Source of the DNA: Streptomyces sp. NBC_00193
Lineage (GTDB): Bacteria; Actinomycetota; Actinomycetes; Streptomycetales; Streptomycetaceae
DNA: 64,000 nucleotides
Assembly: GCF_026342735.1 (NCBI RefSeq)
Contig: NZ_JAPEMM010000001.1
Location: forward strand, 1,736,001 to 1,800,000
Reading direction: 5' to 3'
The notes under the pieces: model-generated
The model's input: only the letters and a program-made list of their open reading frames with translations
Told to the model about the DNA's origin: nothing
Database searches by the model: none
Position numbers and translations under genes: made by a program
In this document: positions 8,148-16,221 of the stretch, in pieces
How positions within the stretch are numbered: position 1 is the first letter of the stretch
How the letters are laid out: each line of letters opens with the position of its first letter

Positions 8148-9806
8148 GTGCAGGACGTGCAGGACGATCTGATCGCACGGGCGCAGGCCTGGCTGGCCGA
8201 GGACCCGGACCCGGAAACCGCCGACGAGCTCGCCGAGCTCATCGAAGCCGGTGACACCTCGGAACTGGCGGACCGCTTCTCCGGCATGCTGCAGTTCGGC
8301 ACCGCCGGACTCCGCGGCGAGCTGGGCGCGGGCCCGATGCGGATGAACCGCAACGTGGTCATCCGGGCCGCGGCGGGCCTCGCGGCCTACCTCAAGGCCC
8401 AGGGGCACGCCGGCGGCCTGGTCGTCGTCGGCTACGACGCCCGTTACAAGTCGGCCGACTTCGCCCGCGACACCGCCGCGGTGATGATCGGCGCCGGGCT
8501 GCGCGCCGCCGTCCTGCCCCGTCCGCTGCCGACGCCCGTCCTCGCGTACGCCATAAGGCACCTGGGCGCCGTCGCCGGCGTCGAGGTGACCGCGAGCCAC
8601 AACCCGCCCCGGGACAACGGCTACAAGGTCTACCTCGGCGACGGTTCGCAGATCGTCTCCCCGGCCGACGCGGAGATCGCCGCGCAGATCGACGCGATCG
8701 CCGCGCTGGCCGACGTACCGCGGGCCGAGGACGGCTGGCAGGACCTCGGCGACGAGGTCCTGGAGGCCTACCTGGCACGTACGGACGCCGTCCTGACCCC
8801 CGGCTCCCCCCGGGGCGTGCGGACCGTCTACACGGCCATGCACGGCGTCGGCAAGGACGTCGTCCTGGCCGCCTTCGCCCGCGCCGGCTTCCCCACCCCG
8901 GTCCTGGTGGCCGAGCAGGCGGAGCCGGACCCGGCCTTCCCGACGGTCGCCTTCCCCAACCCGGAGGAGCCGGGCGCGATGGACCTGTCCTTCGCGAAGG
9001 CCGCCGAGGTCAACCCCGACATCGTCATCGCCAACGACCCGGACGCCGACCGCTGCGCCGTGGCCGTCCCGGACGCCTCCTCGGCCTCCGGCTGGCGGAT
9101 GCTGCGCGGCGACGAGGTCGGCGCGCTGCTCGCCGCCCACCTGGTGCACAAGGGGGCGCAGGGCGTCTTCGCCGAGTCCATCGTCTCCTCCTCCCTCCTG
9201 GGGCGGATCGCGGAGGCCGCGGGCGTCGGCTACGAGGAGACCCTGACCGGCTTCAAGTGGATCTCCCGCGTCGAGGGCCTGCGCTACGGGTACGAGGAGG
9301 CGCTCGGCTACTGCGTGGACCCCGAGGGCGTCCGCGACAAGGACGGCGTCACGGCCGCCCTGCTCGTCGCGGAGCTGGCCTCGGAGCTCAAGGAGCAGGG
9401 CCGGACCCTGACCGACCTGCTGGACGACCTGGCCATGGAGCACGGCCTGCACGCCACCGACCAGCTGTCGGTCCGCGTGGAGGACCTGTCGGTCATCGCC
9501 TCGGCGATGGCGGCGCTGCGCGCGGAGCCCCCGGCCTCGCTGGCGGGCCTGCGGGTCACCTCGGCGGAGGACCTGAACCGGGGCACGGCGACGCTCCCGC
9601 CCACGGACGGGCTGCGCTACTACCTGGAGGGCGACTACAAGGCCCGGGTGATCGTCCGCCCGTCGGGTACGGAGCCCAAGCTGAAGTGCTACCTGGAGGT
9701 CGTGGTCCCGGTGGCGGAAGCCTCGGACCTGCTCCCGGCCCGCGCCCGCGGCCAGGAAGTCCTCGACGCGATCAAGAAGGACCTGGCGGCAGCGGCCGGC
9801 ATCTAG
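8148..9806 (+). CDS. Phospho-sugar mutase, probable phosphopentomutase
   Basis: A 552-residue alpha-D-phosphohexomutase. Landmarks are the phosphoserine loop TASHNPPRDNGYKVY (about residue 148), the metal loop NDPDADRCAVAVP, the sugar-binding loop GFKWISRVEG with EEALGYCVD, and the phosphate loop RPSGTEPKLKCYLE near the end. Length (about 550) and the TASHNP/GFKWI details fit the PGM2-like branch, whose human member acts mainly as phosphopentomutase. No classical DeoB is seen nearby, while PNP, DeoA and DeoC all need a pentomutase between them. I therefore infer ribose-1-P to ribose-5-P (and deoxy) isomerisation; generic annotation would be phosphomannomutase/phosphoglucomutase. Confidence 0.9.
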   Translation: MQDVQDDLIARAQAWLAEDPDPETADELAELIEAGDTSELADRFSGMLQFGTAGLRGELGAGPMRMNRNVVIRAAAGLAAYLKAQGHAGGLVVVGYDARYKSADFARDTAAVMIGAGLRAAVLPRPLPTPVLAYAIRHLGAVAGVEVTASHNPPRDNGYKVYLGDGSQIVSPADAEIAAQIDAIAALADVPRAEDGWQDLGDEVLEAYLARTDAVLTPGSPRGVRTVYTAMHGVGKDVVLAAFARAGFPTPVLVAEQAEPDPAFPTVAFPNPEEPGAMDLSFAKAAEVNPDIVIANDPDADRCAVAVPDASSASGWRMLRGDEVGALLAAHLVHKGAQGVFAESIVSSSLLGRIAEAAGVGYEETLTGFKWISRVEGLRYGYEEALGYCVDPEGVRDKDGVTAALLVAELASELKEQGRTLTDLLDDLAMEHGLHATDQLSVRVEDLSVIASAMAALRAEPPASLAGLRVTSAEDLNRGTATLPPTDGLRYYLEGDYKARVIVRPSGTEPKLKCYLEVVVPVAEASDLLPARARGQEVLDAIKKDLAAAAGI

Positions 9807-9820
9807 CCTTCCCCGGTCAC

Positions 9821-9860
9821 GACGAAGGCCCCCCGAGCTCCTGCTCGGGGGGCCTTCGTC
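9821..9860. terminator. Bidirectional terminator
   Basis: An 18-bp perfect inverted repeat (9821-9838 with 9843-9860) with loop TCCT, between the convergent mutase gene and the AfsQ-operon lipoprotein gene. Confidence 0.9.
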
Positions 9861-9869
9861 ATGACCGGT

Positions 9870-10544
9870 TCAGGAAGGGCTCGGGGCCGGGCTCGCCGAC
9901 GGCCGCACCACGTCGCCCAGGGTCGGGACCGACTCCGGGCGGGAGCGGACGGCGTCCGTGCACTCCCAGGCCCTCGGCGGATCCGCGTCGGGACCGCCCA
10001 GGACCACCGGGCCGGGCCCCGCCGACACCACGTCGCTCTGCGCGAGCGTGCACACCAGTTGCGACAGCGCCACCGGCGGCAGGTCCTCGGGCTTGCGGCT
10101 CAGCCGTACCGTGCCCGCCGGGTCCCCCGGCCGCGGCGCCGAGGCCGTCAGCGTGGCCGGCACCTCGGTCGTGAAGCCGGCTTCCCGTTCCTCCGCCGAC
10201 GGCTCCCGCTGGAGCGCCTCCAGCAGGGCCTGGGTGACGAGCACCGCCATGTCCCGCGCGGGCTGCTTCTCCGGTACCGGCACCAGCCGCTGGACGCCCA
10301 CCAGCTGCGCCCCGCAGACCAGCTCCACCGTGGCCCGGATGCCCTGCACCCCGCCCGTTCCCGCGGCCGTGCCGGCCGGGGTCTTGCACGAGACCCGCGA
10401 GGGCGCCGCGCCCACGTCCACCGGCACGGTGGTCGCCCGGATCCCGCAGCCCGACAGGACGCCCGCGGACACCAGGCCCAGGGCCGCCACCAGGACCGCC
10501 GTCGTACGCCTCGCCGGACGCCTCGTCCTACGCCTCGTCGTCAC
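9870..10544 (-). CDS. Lipoprotein of the afsQ operon
   Basis: 224 residues. A twin-Arg-rich n-region (MTTRRRTRRPARRT), a hydrophobic stretch and the lipobox LSGCG predict a lipoprotein anchored outside the membrane, with acylated Cys near residue 32. The mature part has no catalytic motif I recognise. It ends with RPSASPAPSPS. The gene overlaps the end of afsQ2 by 17 bases, so it is translationally coupled to the sensor kinase. An equivalent lipoprotein gene follows afsQ2 in S. coelicolor, and an accessory role in signal sensing is plausible but unproven. Confidence 0.88.
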   Translation of the reverse strand: MTTRRRTRRPARRTTAVLVAALGLVSAGVLSGCGIRATTVPVDVGAAPSRVSCKTPAGTAAGTGGVQGIRATVELVCGAQLVGVQRLVPVPEKQPARDMAVLVTQALLEALQREPSAEEREAGFTTEVPATLTASAPRPGDPAGTVRLSRKPEDLPPVALSQLVCTLAQSDVVSAGPGPVVLGGPDADPPRAWECTDAVRSRPESVPTLGDVVRPSASPAPSPS

Positions 10545-12012
10545 CGGCGATCACCTTCCCCACGTCCACCGGCAGCCGCAGCGTGAACAGCGCACCGCCC
10601 TCCGCCCCGTTCTCCGCGGTGATGTCGCCGCCGTGGATGTGCGCGTTCTCCATCGCGATGGACAGGCCGAGCCCGCTGCCGTCGGACTTGGGCCGCGACG
10701 CGCTCGCCTTGTAGAACCGGTCGAAGACGTGCGGCAGTACGGCCTCGGGGATGCCCGGCCCGTTGTCCCGTACGGCGATGACCAGCCAGTCCCCCTCCAC
10801 CCGGATGGAGACCCGTACCGGCGAGCCGCCGTGCTTGAGCGCGTTGCCGATCAGGTTCGCCAGGATCACGTCGAGCCGCCGCGGGTCGAGCCGCGCCACG
10901 ATCCCGCGCTCCGCGTCGAGTTCGACCGCGTCGAGCCACGCCCGGGTGTCGATGCACGCCGTCACCTGGTCGGCGACGTCCACGTCGTCCAGCACCAGCC
11001 GCGCCGTTCCCGCGTCGAAGCGGGTGACCTCCATGAGGTTCTCCACGAGGTCGTTCAGCCGCCTGGTCTCGCTCACGACCAGACCCACCGCCGGTGCGAT
11101 CATCGGATCGAGGAACTCGACCTCGTCCTCCAGCACCTCGGCCACCGCCGTCAACGCCGTCAGCGGTGTGCGCAGTTCGTGGGACATGTCCGCGACGAAA
11201 CGCCGGCTGGACTCCTCCCGCGCGCTCATGTCGGCGACCTTCTTCTCCAGCGCCTCCGCCGTCTTGTTGAAGGTGTGGGCCAGATCGGCGAGTTCGTCCG
11301 TCCCCGACACCTCCAGCCGGTGGTCCAGCTCCCCTTCGCCGAGCCGGCGCGCCGCGTCGCCGAGCCGCTGCACGGGCCGCAGCACCGTACGGGCCGCGGC
11401 CTGCGCGAGCAGCGCGGACCCGAGCAGCGCGAGCCCGGTGGCGATGGTCAGCGACCAGGCCAGGGCGTTGAGGTCGTCGCGCTCCTGGGCGAGGGACTTG
11501 TACATGTAGCCGGTCGGCCCGCCGCCCACGATCCGGGTGCCGCCGACCAGGTAGGGGTTCCCGTTCGGCTTCGTCCGCTGCCAGTACACGTGGTACGCGG
11601 CGTCGTTGGCCGAGGTGGTCTTCTGCCGGTCGTCCACGGCGTGCTGGAGCGACTTCGGTACGTCGGCCAGCGAGAAGGCGTCGGGACCGGCCGACCCGGC
11701 CACCTTGCGGCCGTCCTTCTCGTCCACCAGCAGCACGCTGTAACCGGGGCTGCTGCCCGCCATCATCTCGGCGGTGTGCTGCAGCTCCTCCTGCGTCGGG
11801 TCGGCGGGCAGCGCCGCGGCCCGGTTCTGCATCTCCTGCCGGAAGTCGCCGAGGGCGGCGTCCTGGGTCCGGGTCAGGACGGCCTCGCGGTTGAGCCAGT
11901 ACGCGATCCCGGACGCGGACACGGCGGCCGTCAGCGCGACCAGTGCGAACACGACGAGGAGCCGCAGCCGCAGGCTGGTCCAGCGCCGGCCCGCGAACAG
12001 GGCTCTGATCAC
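10528..12012 (-). CDS. afsQ2: Sensor histidine kinase AfsQ2
   Basis: 494 residues from GTG 12012, overlapping the afsQ1 stop by GTGA. Transmembrane helices lie at about residues 16-39 and 185-205, with an extracytoplasmic sensor domain between them. HAMP follows at about 206-258, then the dimerisation/phosphoacceptor segment FVADMSHELRTPLTAL with His278, and the ATPase boxes NLIGNALKHG, DNGPGIP and GSGLGLSIAM. It autophosphorylates and transfers to AfsQ1. In S. coelicolor the AfsQ pair adjusts antibiotic production and nitrogen metabolism. The open frame continues upstream over afsQ1, but that part is only its antisense-frame shadow. Confidence 0.95.
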   Translation of the reverse strand: MIRALFAGRRWTSLRLRLLVVFALVALTAAVSASGIAYWLNREAVLTRTQDAALGDFRQEMQNRAAALPADPTQEELQHTAEMMAGSSPGYSVLLVDEKDGRKVAGSAGPDAFSLADVPKSLQHAVDDRQKTTSANDAAYHVYWQRTKPNGNPYLVGGTRIVGGGPTGYMYKSLAQERDDLNALAWSLTIATGLALLGSALLAQAAARTVLRPVQRLGDAARRLGEGELDHRLEVSGTDELADLAHTFNKTAEALEKKVADMSAREESSRRFVADMSHELRTPLTALTAVAEVLEDEVEFLDPMIAPAVGLVVSETRRLNDLVENLMEVTRFDAGTARLVLDDVDVADQVTACIDTRAWLDAVELDAERGIVARLDPRRLDVILANLIGNALKHGGSPVRVSIRVEGDWLVIAVRDNGPGIPEAVLPHVFDRFYKASASRPKSDGSGLGLSIAMENAHIHGGDITAENGAEGGALFTLRLPVDVGKVIAGDDEA

Positions 12013-12686
12013 TGCGGGGAGTCCAGTCGGTAGCCGACGCCCCGCACGGTACGGATCAGGGTGGGCGACGAGGGCACTTCCTCGACCTTGGCGCGCAGCC
12101 GCTGCACGCAGGCGTCGACGAGGCGCGAGTCGCCGAGGTAGTCGTGCTCCCACACCAGCCGCAGCAGCTGCTGGCGGGAGAGCGCCTGGCCGGGGCGGCG
12201 GCTGAGCTCCAGGAGCAGCCGCAGCTCGGTCGGGGTGAGCTGGAGGTCCTCGCCGTTCTTGGTCACCGTCATGGCATTGCGGTCGATGACCAGCGAGCCG
12301 AAGACGGCGGAGTCGGTGGCCTCGCGCTCGCCGCGGCGCAGCACGGCCCGGATGCGGGCGTCGAGCACCCGCCCCTGGACGGGCTTGACGACGTAGTCGT
12401 CCGCTCCCGACTCCAGGCCGACGACCACGTCGATGTCGTCGTTGCGCGCGGTGAGCAGGATGATCGGCAGCTGGTCGGTGCGCCGGACGCGCCGGCACAC
12501 CTCGAAGCCGTCGATGCCGGGCAGCATGACGTCGAGCACGATCAGATCGGGCCGCTGCTCGCGCAGCAGTTTGAGGCCGTCCTCGCCCGTCGCCGCGGTG
12601 GCCACACGGTGGCCCTGGCGAGTCAGGGAGAGTTCGAGGGCCGTGCGGATGGCGTCGTCGTCCTCGATGAGCAACAGGAAAGGCAC
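12009..12686 (-). CDS. afsQ1: Response regulator AfsQ1
   Basis: 225 residues from GTG 12686 (VPFLLLIEDDDAIRTALELS); an ATG 18 bases upstream is possible but would add residues before the conserved first strand. OmpR/PhoB family: receiver with acidic pocket EDDD, phosphoacceptor Asp52 in LIVLDVMLPG, Lys in YVVKPVQGR, then a winged-helix domain with LTPTELRLLLELSRRPGQ and RLRAKVEE...RTVRGVGYRL. Residue 52 is also the known phosphorylation site in S. coelicolor AfsQ1, from memory. It is divergent from sigQ, with a perfect AfsQ1-type box between them. Confidence 0.96.
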   Translation of the reverse strand: MPFLLLIEDDDAIRTALELSLTRQGHRVATAATGEDGLKLLREQRPDLIVLDVMLPGIDGFEVCRRVRRTDQLPIILLTARNDDIDVVVGLESGADDYVVKPVQGRVLDARIRAVLRRGEREATDSAVFGSLVIDRNAMTVTKNGEDLQLTPTELRLLLELSRRPGQALSRQQLLRLVWEHDYLGDSRLVDACVQRLRAKVEEVPSSPTLIRTVRGVGYRLDSPQ

Positions 12687-12799
12687 GGGCTCATTCTGTC
12701 CCATCGCCCCTCGGGACTTCGACCGCCCTGCACGTCGAATCCGCGGGCGGCCTCCGCGCGTCCTCCGCGGGGCTCCGGCGCGGCTCCCCCCGGGACCCT

Positions 12800-12815
12800 G
12801 TGACAGGCCTGTGAC
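12800..12815. promoter_or_regulatory. AfsQ1-binding box
   Basis: GTGAC-N6-GTGAC: two exact direct half-sites at 12800-12804 and 12811-12815, separated by AGGCCT. This fits the published AfsQ1 consensus GTnAC-N6-GTnAC. It lies 81 bases before the sigQ ATG and 113 bases before the afsQ1 GTG, so AfsQ1 should control sigQ and perhaps itself. Confidence 0.85.
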
Positions 12816-12896
12816 AGTCGAAGGACACCCCGGTTATGTCGGGCGGGCAGTCTTCTTGGCAACGGACCAGACAGACTCCACGACGGGGGGCGCGAG

Positions 12897-13616
12897 ATGA
12901 ACACGCTGCACAGCATCAACACCAGCGCGGTTGTCACGCGGCTGCACGATGTGAACCGCCGCACGGCAATCCGTACGGCGACGGCCCCTTCCCGGCGGCC
13001 GGCGCACGTGGTGGCCATCGACGCGAAGACCTACGAGCGCCCCTCCGTCCCCGCCCAGCGCACGCCGGGCTCCACGGACGCCCCGGACTCCTCCAACGAG
13101 GCCGAGTTCACGGCGTACGTCCAGGAGCGGCGGGCCGCCCTCTACGCGACGGCCTTCCACCTGACCGGCGACCGCTACGAGGCCGAGGACCTGCTGCAGA
13201 CCGCACTGTTCTCCACGTACCGCGCCTGGGACCGCATCAGCGACAAGGCCGCCGTCGGCGGATACCTGCGCCGCACGATGACGAACCTGCACATCAGCGC
13301 CTGGCGCCGGCGCAAGCTCAACGAGTACCCGACGGAAGAGCTGCCGGAGACGGCCTCGGACACGGACGCCATGGGCGGTACGGAGCTGCGCGCCGTGCTG
13401 TGGCAGGCGCTCACCCGCATCCCGGAGCCGCAGCGCACGATGCTGGTGCTCCGGTACTACGAGGGCCGCACGGACCCGGAGATCGCGGAGATCCTCGGCA
13501 TCAGCGTCGGCACGGTGAAGTCGAGCATCTGGCGTTCGCTGCGCCGGATGCGCGAGGACGAGGCGCTGAGCTTCGGCCGCGACGAGTCGGAGTCCTTCGA
13601 GGACCTGGTCGCGTAG
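12897..13616 (+). CDS. sigQ: ECF RNA polymerase sigma factor SigQ
   Basis: 239 residues. An N-terminal extension of about 65 residues without obvious domain precedes sigma region 2 (FTAYVQERRAALYATAFHLT, then YEAEDLLQTALFSTYRAWDR). Region 4 follows, with PEPQRTMLVLRYYEGRTDPE and IAEILGISVGTVKSSIWRSL. It is of the SigE-like SigE/SigK Streptomyces ECF type and directs RNA polymerase to a small gene set. Position divergent from afsQ1 and the AfsQ1 box identify it as SigQ, the AfsQ1-controlled sigma factor that in S. coelicolor counteracts AfsQ1-dependent antibiotic activation. No anti-sigma gene is adjacent. Confidence 0.94.
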   Translation: MNTLHSINTSAVVTRLHDVNRRTAIRTATAPSRRPAHVVAIDAKTYERPSVPAQRTPGSTDAPDSSNEAEFTAYVQERRAALYATAFHLTGDRYEAEDLLQTALFSTYRAWDRISDKAAVGGYLRRTMTNLHISAWRRRKLNEYPTEELPETASDTDAMGGTELRAVLWQALTRIPEPQRTMLVLRYYEGRTDPEIAEILGISVGTVKSSIWRSLRRMREDEALSFGRDESESFEDLVA

Positions 13617-13684
13617 AACCGCGGCACACAAGACCAAAGGGCCAGGGGGCCCGTCCTGCGGGGGTGGGACGGGGGCCACGGGGG

Positions 13685-13732
13685 CAAAGGGCGGGATCGA
13701 GCGGACGGGGGTCCGCACGGTCCCGCCCTTTG
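13685..13732. terminator. Terminator after sigQ
   Basis: A 12-bp stem (13685-13696 with 13721-13732) with an inner 6-bp stem (13701-13706 with 13711-13716) closed by GGGG, 68 bases past the sigQ stop. Confidence 0.8.
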
Positions 13733-13743
13733 GCATCAGCCGT

Positions 13744-13825
13744 CTTAGCCGTCCGGCGTTTGAGGACCGGGGTCTGGGGCGGAGCCCCAGGGTCTTTCCG
13801 GGTCCGGGCAGCGCCCGGGGAACGG
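13744..13825. repeat. Dispersed intergenic palindromic repeat (copy 3)
   Basis: GTCCGGCGTTTGAGGACCGGGGTCTGGGGCGGAGCCCCAG... shares the GCCGGCGTTTGAGG core and nested CCCCGG hairpins with the repeats at 3780-3876 and 7094-7180. The 13617-13891 gap holds this, the sigQ terminator and nothing else I can support. Confidence 0.65.
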
Positions 13826-13891
13826 TGGAAGGGCGGGTAGGGGACTTCGCCCCGCAGGGCCCGGCAAGCACGGCCCGACCGGGGCAGCCGG

Positions 13892-14524
13892 CTAGGCCCG
13901 GGCCACGGCCCGGTGCCGCCCGGCCGCGGCGGCGGCAAGACGCCCCAGCGCCTCGTCACGACCACACGCGTGAGCCCCCAGCGCGGTGTGCCGGGCCACG
14001 ATCCCCCGCTCGGCCCGCATCAACCGCCACCCGCGCCGCAGCAGCATCGGCACCGACTTGCGGCCCTCCCGCAGGTCACGGGCCAGGCGGCGCCGGAAGG
14101 TGGTGCTGGGCCGCCCGCGCAGACAGATCGCGTCCGCCAGCAGCCCCAGCTCCTGGCACCGCACGACGACGTCCGCCGCGAAGATGCCCTCGGCTATGAA
14201 CAGCGGGGTCCGGGAGATGTCCAGCGCCTCGGTACCGGTCCGCGAGGAGGTGGCGATGTCGTAGACGGGGACCTCGGTCCGCCCGGCCGCACACAGCTCG
14301 GCGATCGCGGCCACGGCCGCCTCCGCGTCCCAGGACAGCGGGGAGTCCCAGTCGATGTCGGCGCTGCCCTCGACGAACGGGAGGGTCGGGTCGTCGCCGT
14401 CCTTGTAGAAGTCGTCCAGGCGCAGCACGGGCAGCCCCGAACGGGCCGCCAGCGAGGACTTGCCGGAGCCCGAGGGCCCGGTCAGCAGGACGACACGCGT
14501 AGGCAAAGGAGAGGAACAGCTCAC
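13892..14524 (-). CDS. Uridine-kinase-like P-loop kinase
   Basis: 210 residues from GTG 14524. Walker A GPSGSGKSSLAAR occurs at about residue 15-22, followed by the uridine/phosphoribulokinase-family LDDFYKDGDDPTLP (nucleoside-binding Asp), SADIDWDSPLSWD, YDIATSSRTGTEALD, and the family motif FIAEGIFAADVV. It would phosphorylate uridine/cytidine with a nucleoside triphosphate and fits the salvage theme, though substrate is inferred from family. The gene's 5' side is unusual: the right end of a TnpB-type insertion element (hairpin 14545-14571) lies only about 10-20 bases before the start codon. The native promoter must therefore have been displaced. A GGAGGAG near 14540 comes from the element and is further away than an optimal ribosome site. 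Confidence 0.85.
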   Translation of the reverse strand: MSCSSPLPTRVVLLTGPSGSGKSSLAARSGLPVLRLDDFYKDGDDPTLPFVEGSADIDWDSPLSWDAEAAVAAIAELCAAGRTEVPVYDIATSSRTGTEALDISRTPLFIAEGIFAADVVVRCQELGLLADAICLRGRPSTTFRRRLARDLREGRKSVPMLLRRGWRLMRAERGIVARHTALGAHACGRDEALGRLAAAAAGRHRAVARA

Positions 14525-14544
14525 GGAACAACAGTTTGACTCCT

Positions 14545-14571
14545 CCCCCGCCCAAAGACAAAAGGCGGGGG
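14545..14571 (-). mobile_element. IS605-type right-end hairpin
   Basis: Stem CCCCCGCC (14545-14552) with GGCGGGGG (14564-14571) and an 11-base loop, just past the tnpB stop on its strand and followed by GAGGAGTCAA. Subterminal hairpins with such a short tail are the single-strand transposition ends of IS200/IS605 elements. The segment from the end of tnpB into this hairpin is also where a guide (omega) RNA of TnpB would lie. Confidence 0.75.
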
Positions 14572-14580
14572 AATCCTGGC

Positions 14581-15558
14581 TCACGCAGCCTGGCGGCCCG
14601 GCGGGCCGGCAGGTCTTCCGCGATCAGCGCCAGCCGGGTCGAGACCTGCCCGGACGAGCATCACGAGTGCGGAGTTCTTGTCTCTGGGCGAGACGGGTCC
14701 GCACGCGGTGCACGTGTACGTGCGTTCCGACAGCGGCAGTGCGTGCTTGGCTCTCGCTCCGCACCGTCCGCAGTCCATGGTGGTGTGCGACGGGTGTACC
14801 AGGTACAGAGCGCGCCGGTGCTTGCGCGCCATGTCGATCAGCTCGTGCTTGGTGGCGGAGATCGCCGCATCGGCCGCCTTGCGGGCCATGGTCGACTTGG
14901 CGAGGAACTTCGGCCGGAAGTCCTCCACAGCAAGGGCATCGTGGTCTCGGACCACGGACTCGGCCCACTTGCGGGCGGTGTCCTGACGCTGCCGGGCCAC
15001 CTTCTTGTAGAGCTTCACCGTCAGCTTCTTCGCCGTCCGGTAGCCCCTCGACCCAGGTTTGCCCTGCGCCGGCTTCCGGCGGGCCATCATCCGCTGATAT
15101 CGGGCAAGCCCGGCGGCGGCCTTCCACCCGTGCGCGGCGTGGGGGAGGTCGTGGGCGTCACTGGTGGTCGTCGCGGTCTCCTTCACACCCCAGTCGATCC
15201 CGATCACCGCACCCGTCTCGGGCAGCGGGTGGGCTTCGGCGGAGACTACGAACGAGGCGTACCAATGGTCGAGGCCGTCGCGGTAGATCCGCACCGATGA
15301 CGGGTCCGACGGGAGATCGCGCGACCACACCACGGTCAGGTCGATGCCGCCCGCGAGATGGAGTCGGCCGTCCCTGATGCGGAAACCGCGGCGGGTGTAA
15401 TTGAGGCTCGGATCGGCCGCGTGCTTCTTCTTGTACTTGGGCATTCCCGCCCGCTGCCGCATCGGCAACCCGGCCTTGACGTCCTTCAGGGCTTTGGCGC
15501 GGGACTTCCCGAAGTCCCGGATGAGCTGCTGCTGCGGAACACTGCTGCCGTCAGCCAA
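14581..15558 (-). pseudogene. tnpB: TnpB (IS605-family RNA-guided nuclease), N-terminally truncated
   Basis: A 325-codon open frame, clearly TnpB. The RuvC residues are all present: Asp122 in IGIDWGVKETATTT, Glu212 in ALAVEDFRPKF and Asp293 in SPRDKNSALVML. So is the zinc ribbon with Cys263, Cys266, Cys283 and Cys286. The N-terminal part is missing: full-length relatives carry roughly 60-80 more residues before the segment GSSVPQQQLIRDFGKSRAKA. The only in-frame early start is a TTG at 15558 without a ribosome site. Upstream sequence on the same strand shows a short open frame in another phase (ending FTFGWL), which suggests a frameshift or deletion. No tnpA is present. The nuclease core could be intact but the protein is probably not made in functional form. 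Confidence 0.85.
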
Positions 15559-15774
15559 CCAAAGGTGAACCGGGCGTACCCGGGCTTCCCTGCCTCGGTT
15601 GGCGGCTCCATGCCGCGAAGGTAGTGATGTGCGGGGTCCCGCTCATGGCGATCTCCCGGAGATCTCCTCGAACGAGTGATGGCGCCCAGGTCGAGATACC
15701 GGCACACCACCCCGCCTCGCTACGCTGCGTGCGCACGCGATCACGACTCCGTACGAGCCCACAGGCGGGAACCC
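15559..15774. other. Degenerate element left side and promoter of small secreted protein
   Basis: About 216 bases without a supported gene. It holds whatever remains of the 5' part of tnpB and the element's left end, which I cannot place. It must also hold the promoter for the secreted protein at 15775. An inverted repeat GATCTCCCGGAGATC is visible near 15651-15665. Confidence 0.4.
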
Positions 15775-16131
15775 ATGGCACGTCACGCAGCCCCCAAAGC
15801 CCCCCACACCAAGGCGCTGCGCAGCGCAGGCCTGACCCTCTCGATGGCCGGTGCGGCCCTTGCGATGGCCGCCGGCGGCGCCCAGGCGGGCGAGCTCGAT
15901 GTTCCGGCGGCCCTCGCGGGGGTCTCCGACCCGATCTCGAACCTCAAGGTCAATCCCCTGGCCCACACCGGCGTGGACCCGCTCGACAACGGCGTCGCCA
16001 CCCAGGTCGCGGATTTCCCCTCCGTCGGCACCGGCATGGTCACGGGCATCCTGACCCGGGGTCCGTCGGTCGGCGAGCTGCCCACGGCCGCGGCGGCGTC
16101 CCTCCTGGGGCCCCTGACGGGCGGCAAGTAG
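15775..16131 (+). CDS. Small secreted protein, function unknown
   Basis: 118 residues from ATG 15775. N-terminal MARHAAPKAPHTKALRSAG followed by a hydrophobic Ala-rich stretch ending AGGAQAG is a Sec signal peptide, cleaved near residue 38. The mature 80 residues (ELDVPAALAGVSDPISNLKV... ending LLGPLTGGK) are without Cys and without a recognised domain. A comparable small secreted protein with the same GTVTGLL/GLP flavour is encoded at 24727-24996. A terminator hairpin follows. Confidence 0.8.
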   Translation: MARHAAPKAPHTKALRSAGLTLSMAGAALAMAAGGAQAGELDVPAALAGVSDPISNLKVNPLAHTGVDPLDNGVATQVADFPSVGTGMVTGILTRGPSVGELPTAAAASLLGPLTGGK

Positions 16132-16168
16132 CTCCCGTAGGGCGCACGTGAGCGCCGAGGCATGAAGA

Positions 16169-16201
16169 GGCCCCGGCAGCGCGGGGGACGCTGCCGGGGC
16201 C
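16169..16201. terminator. Bidirectional terminator
   Basis: A 13-bp perfect inverted repeat (16169-16181 with 16189-16201) and a seven-base loop, between the convergent secreted-protein gene and the short aldehyde dehydrogenase gene. Confidence 0.85.
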
Positions 16202-16221
16202 CGTCTTCGGGGGTGGGGGCT

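Noticed and set aside
14581..15558. tnpB as an intact mobile element
   Set aside because: The N-terminal region, tnpA and a recognisable left end are missing, so it is treated as a remnant.
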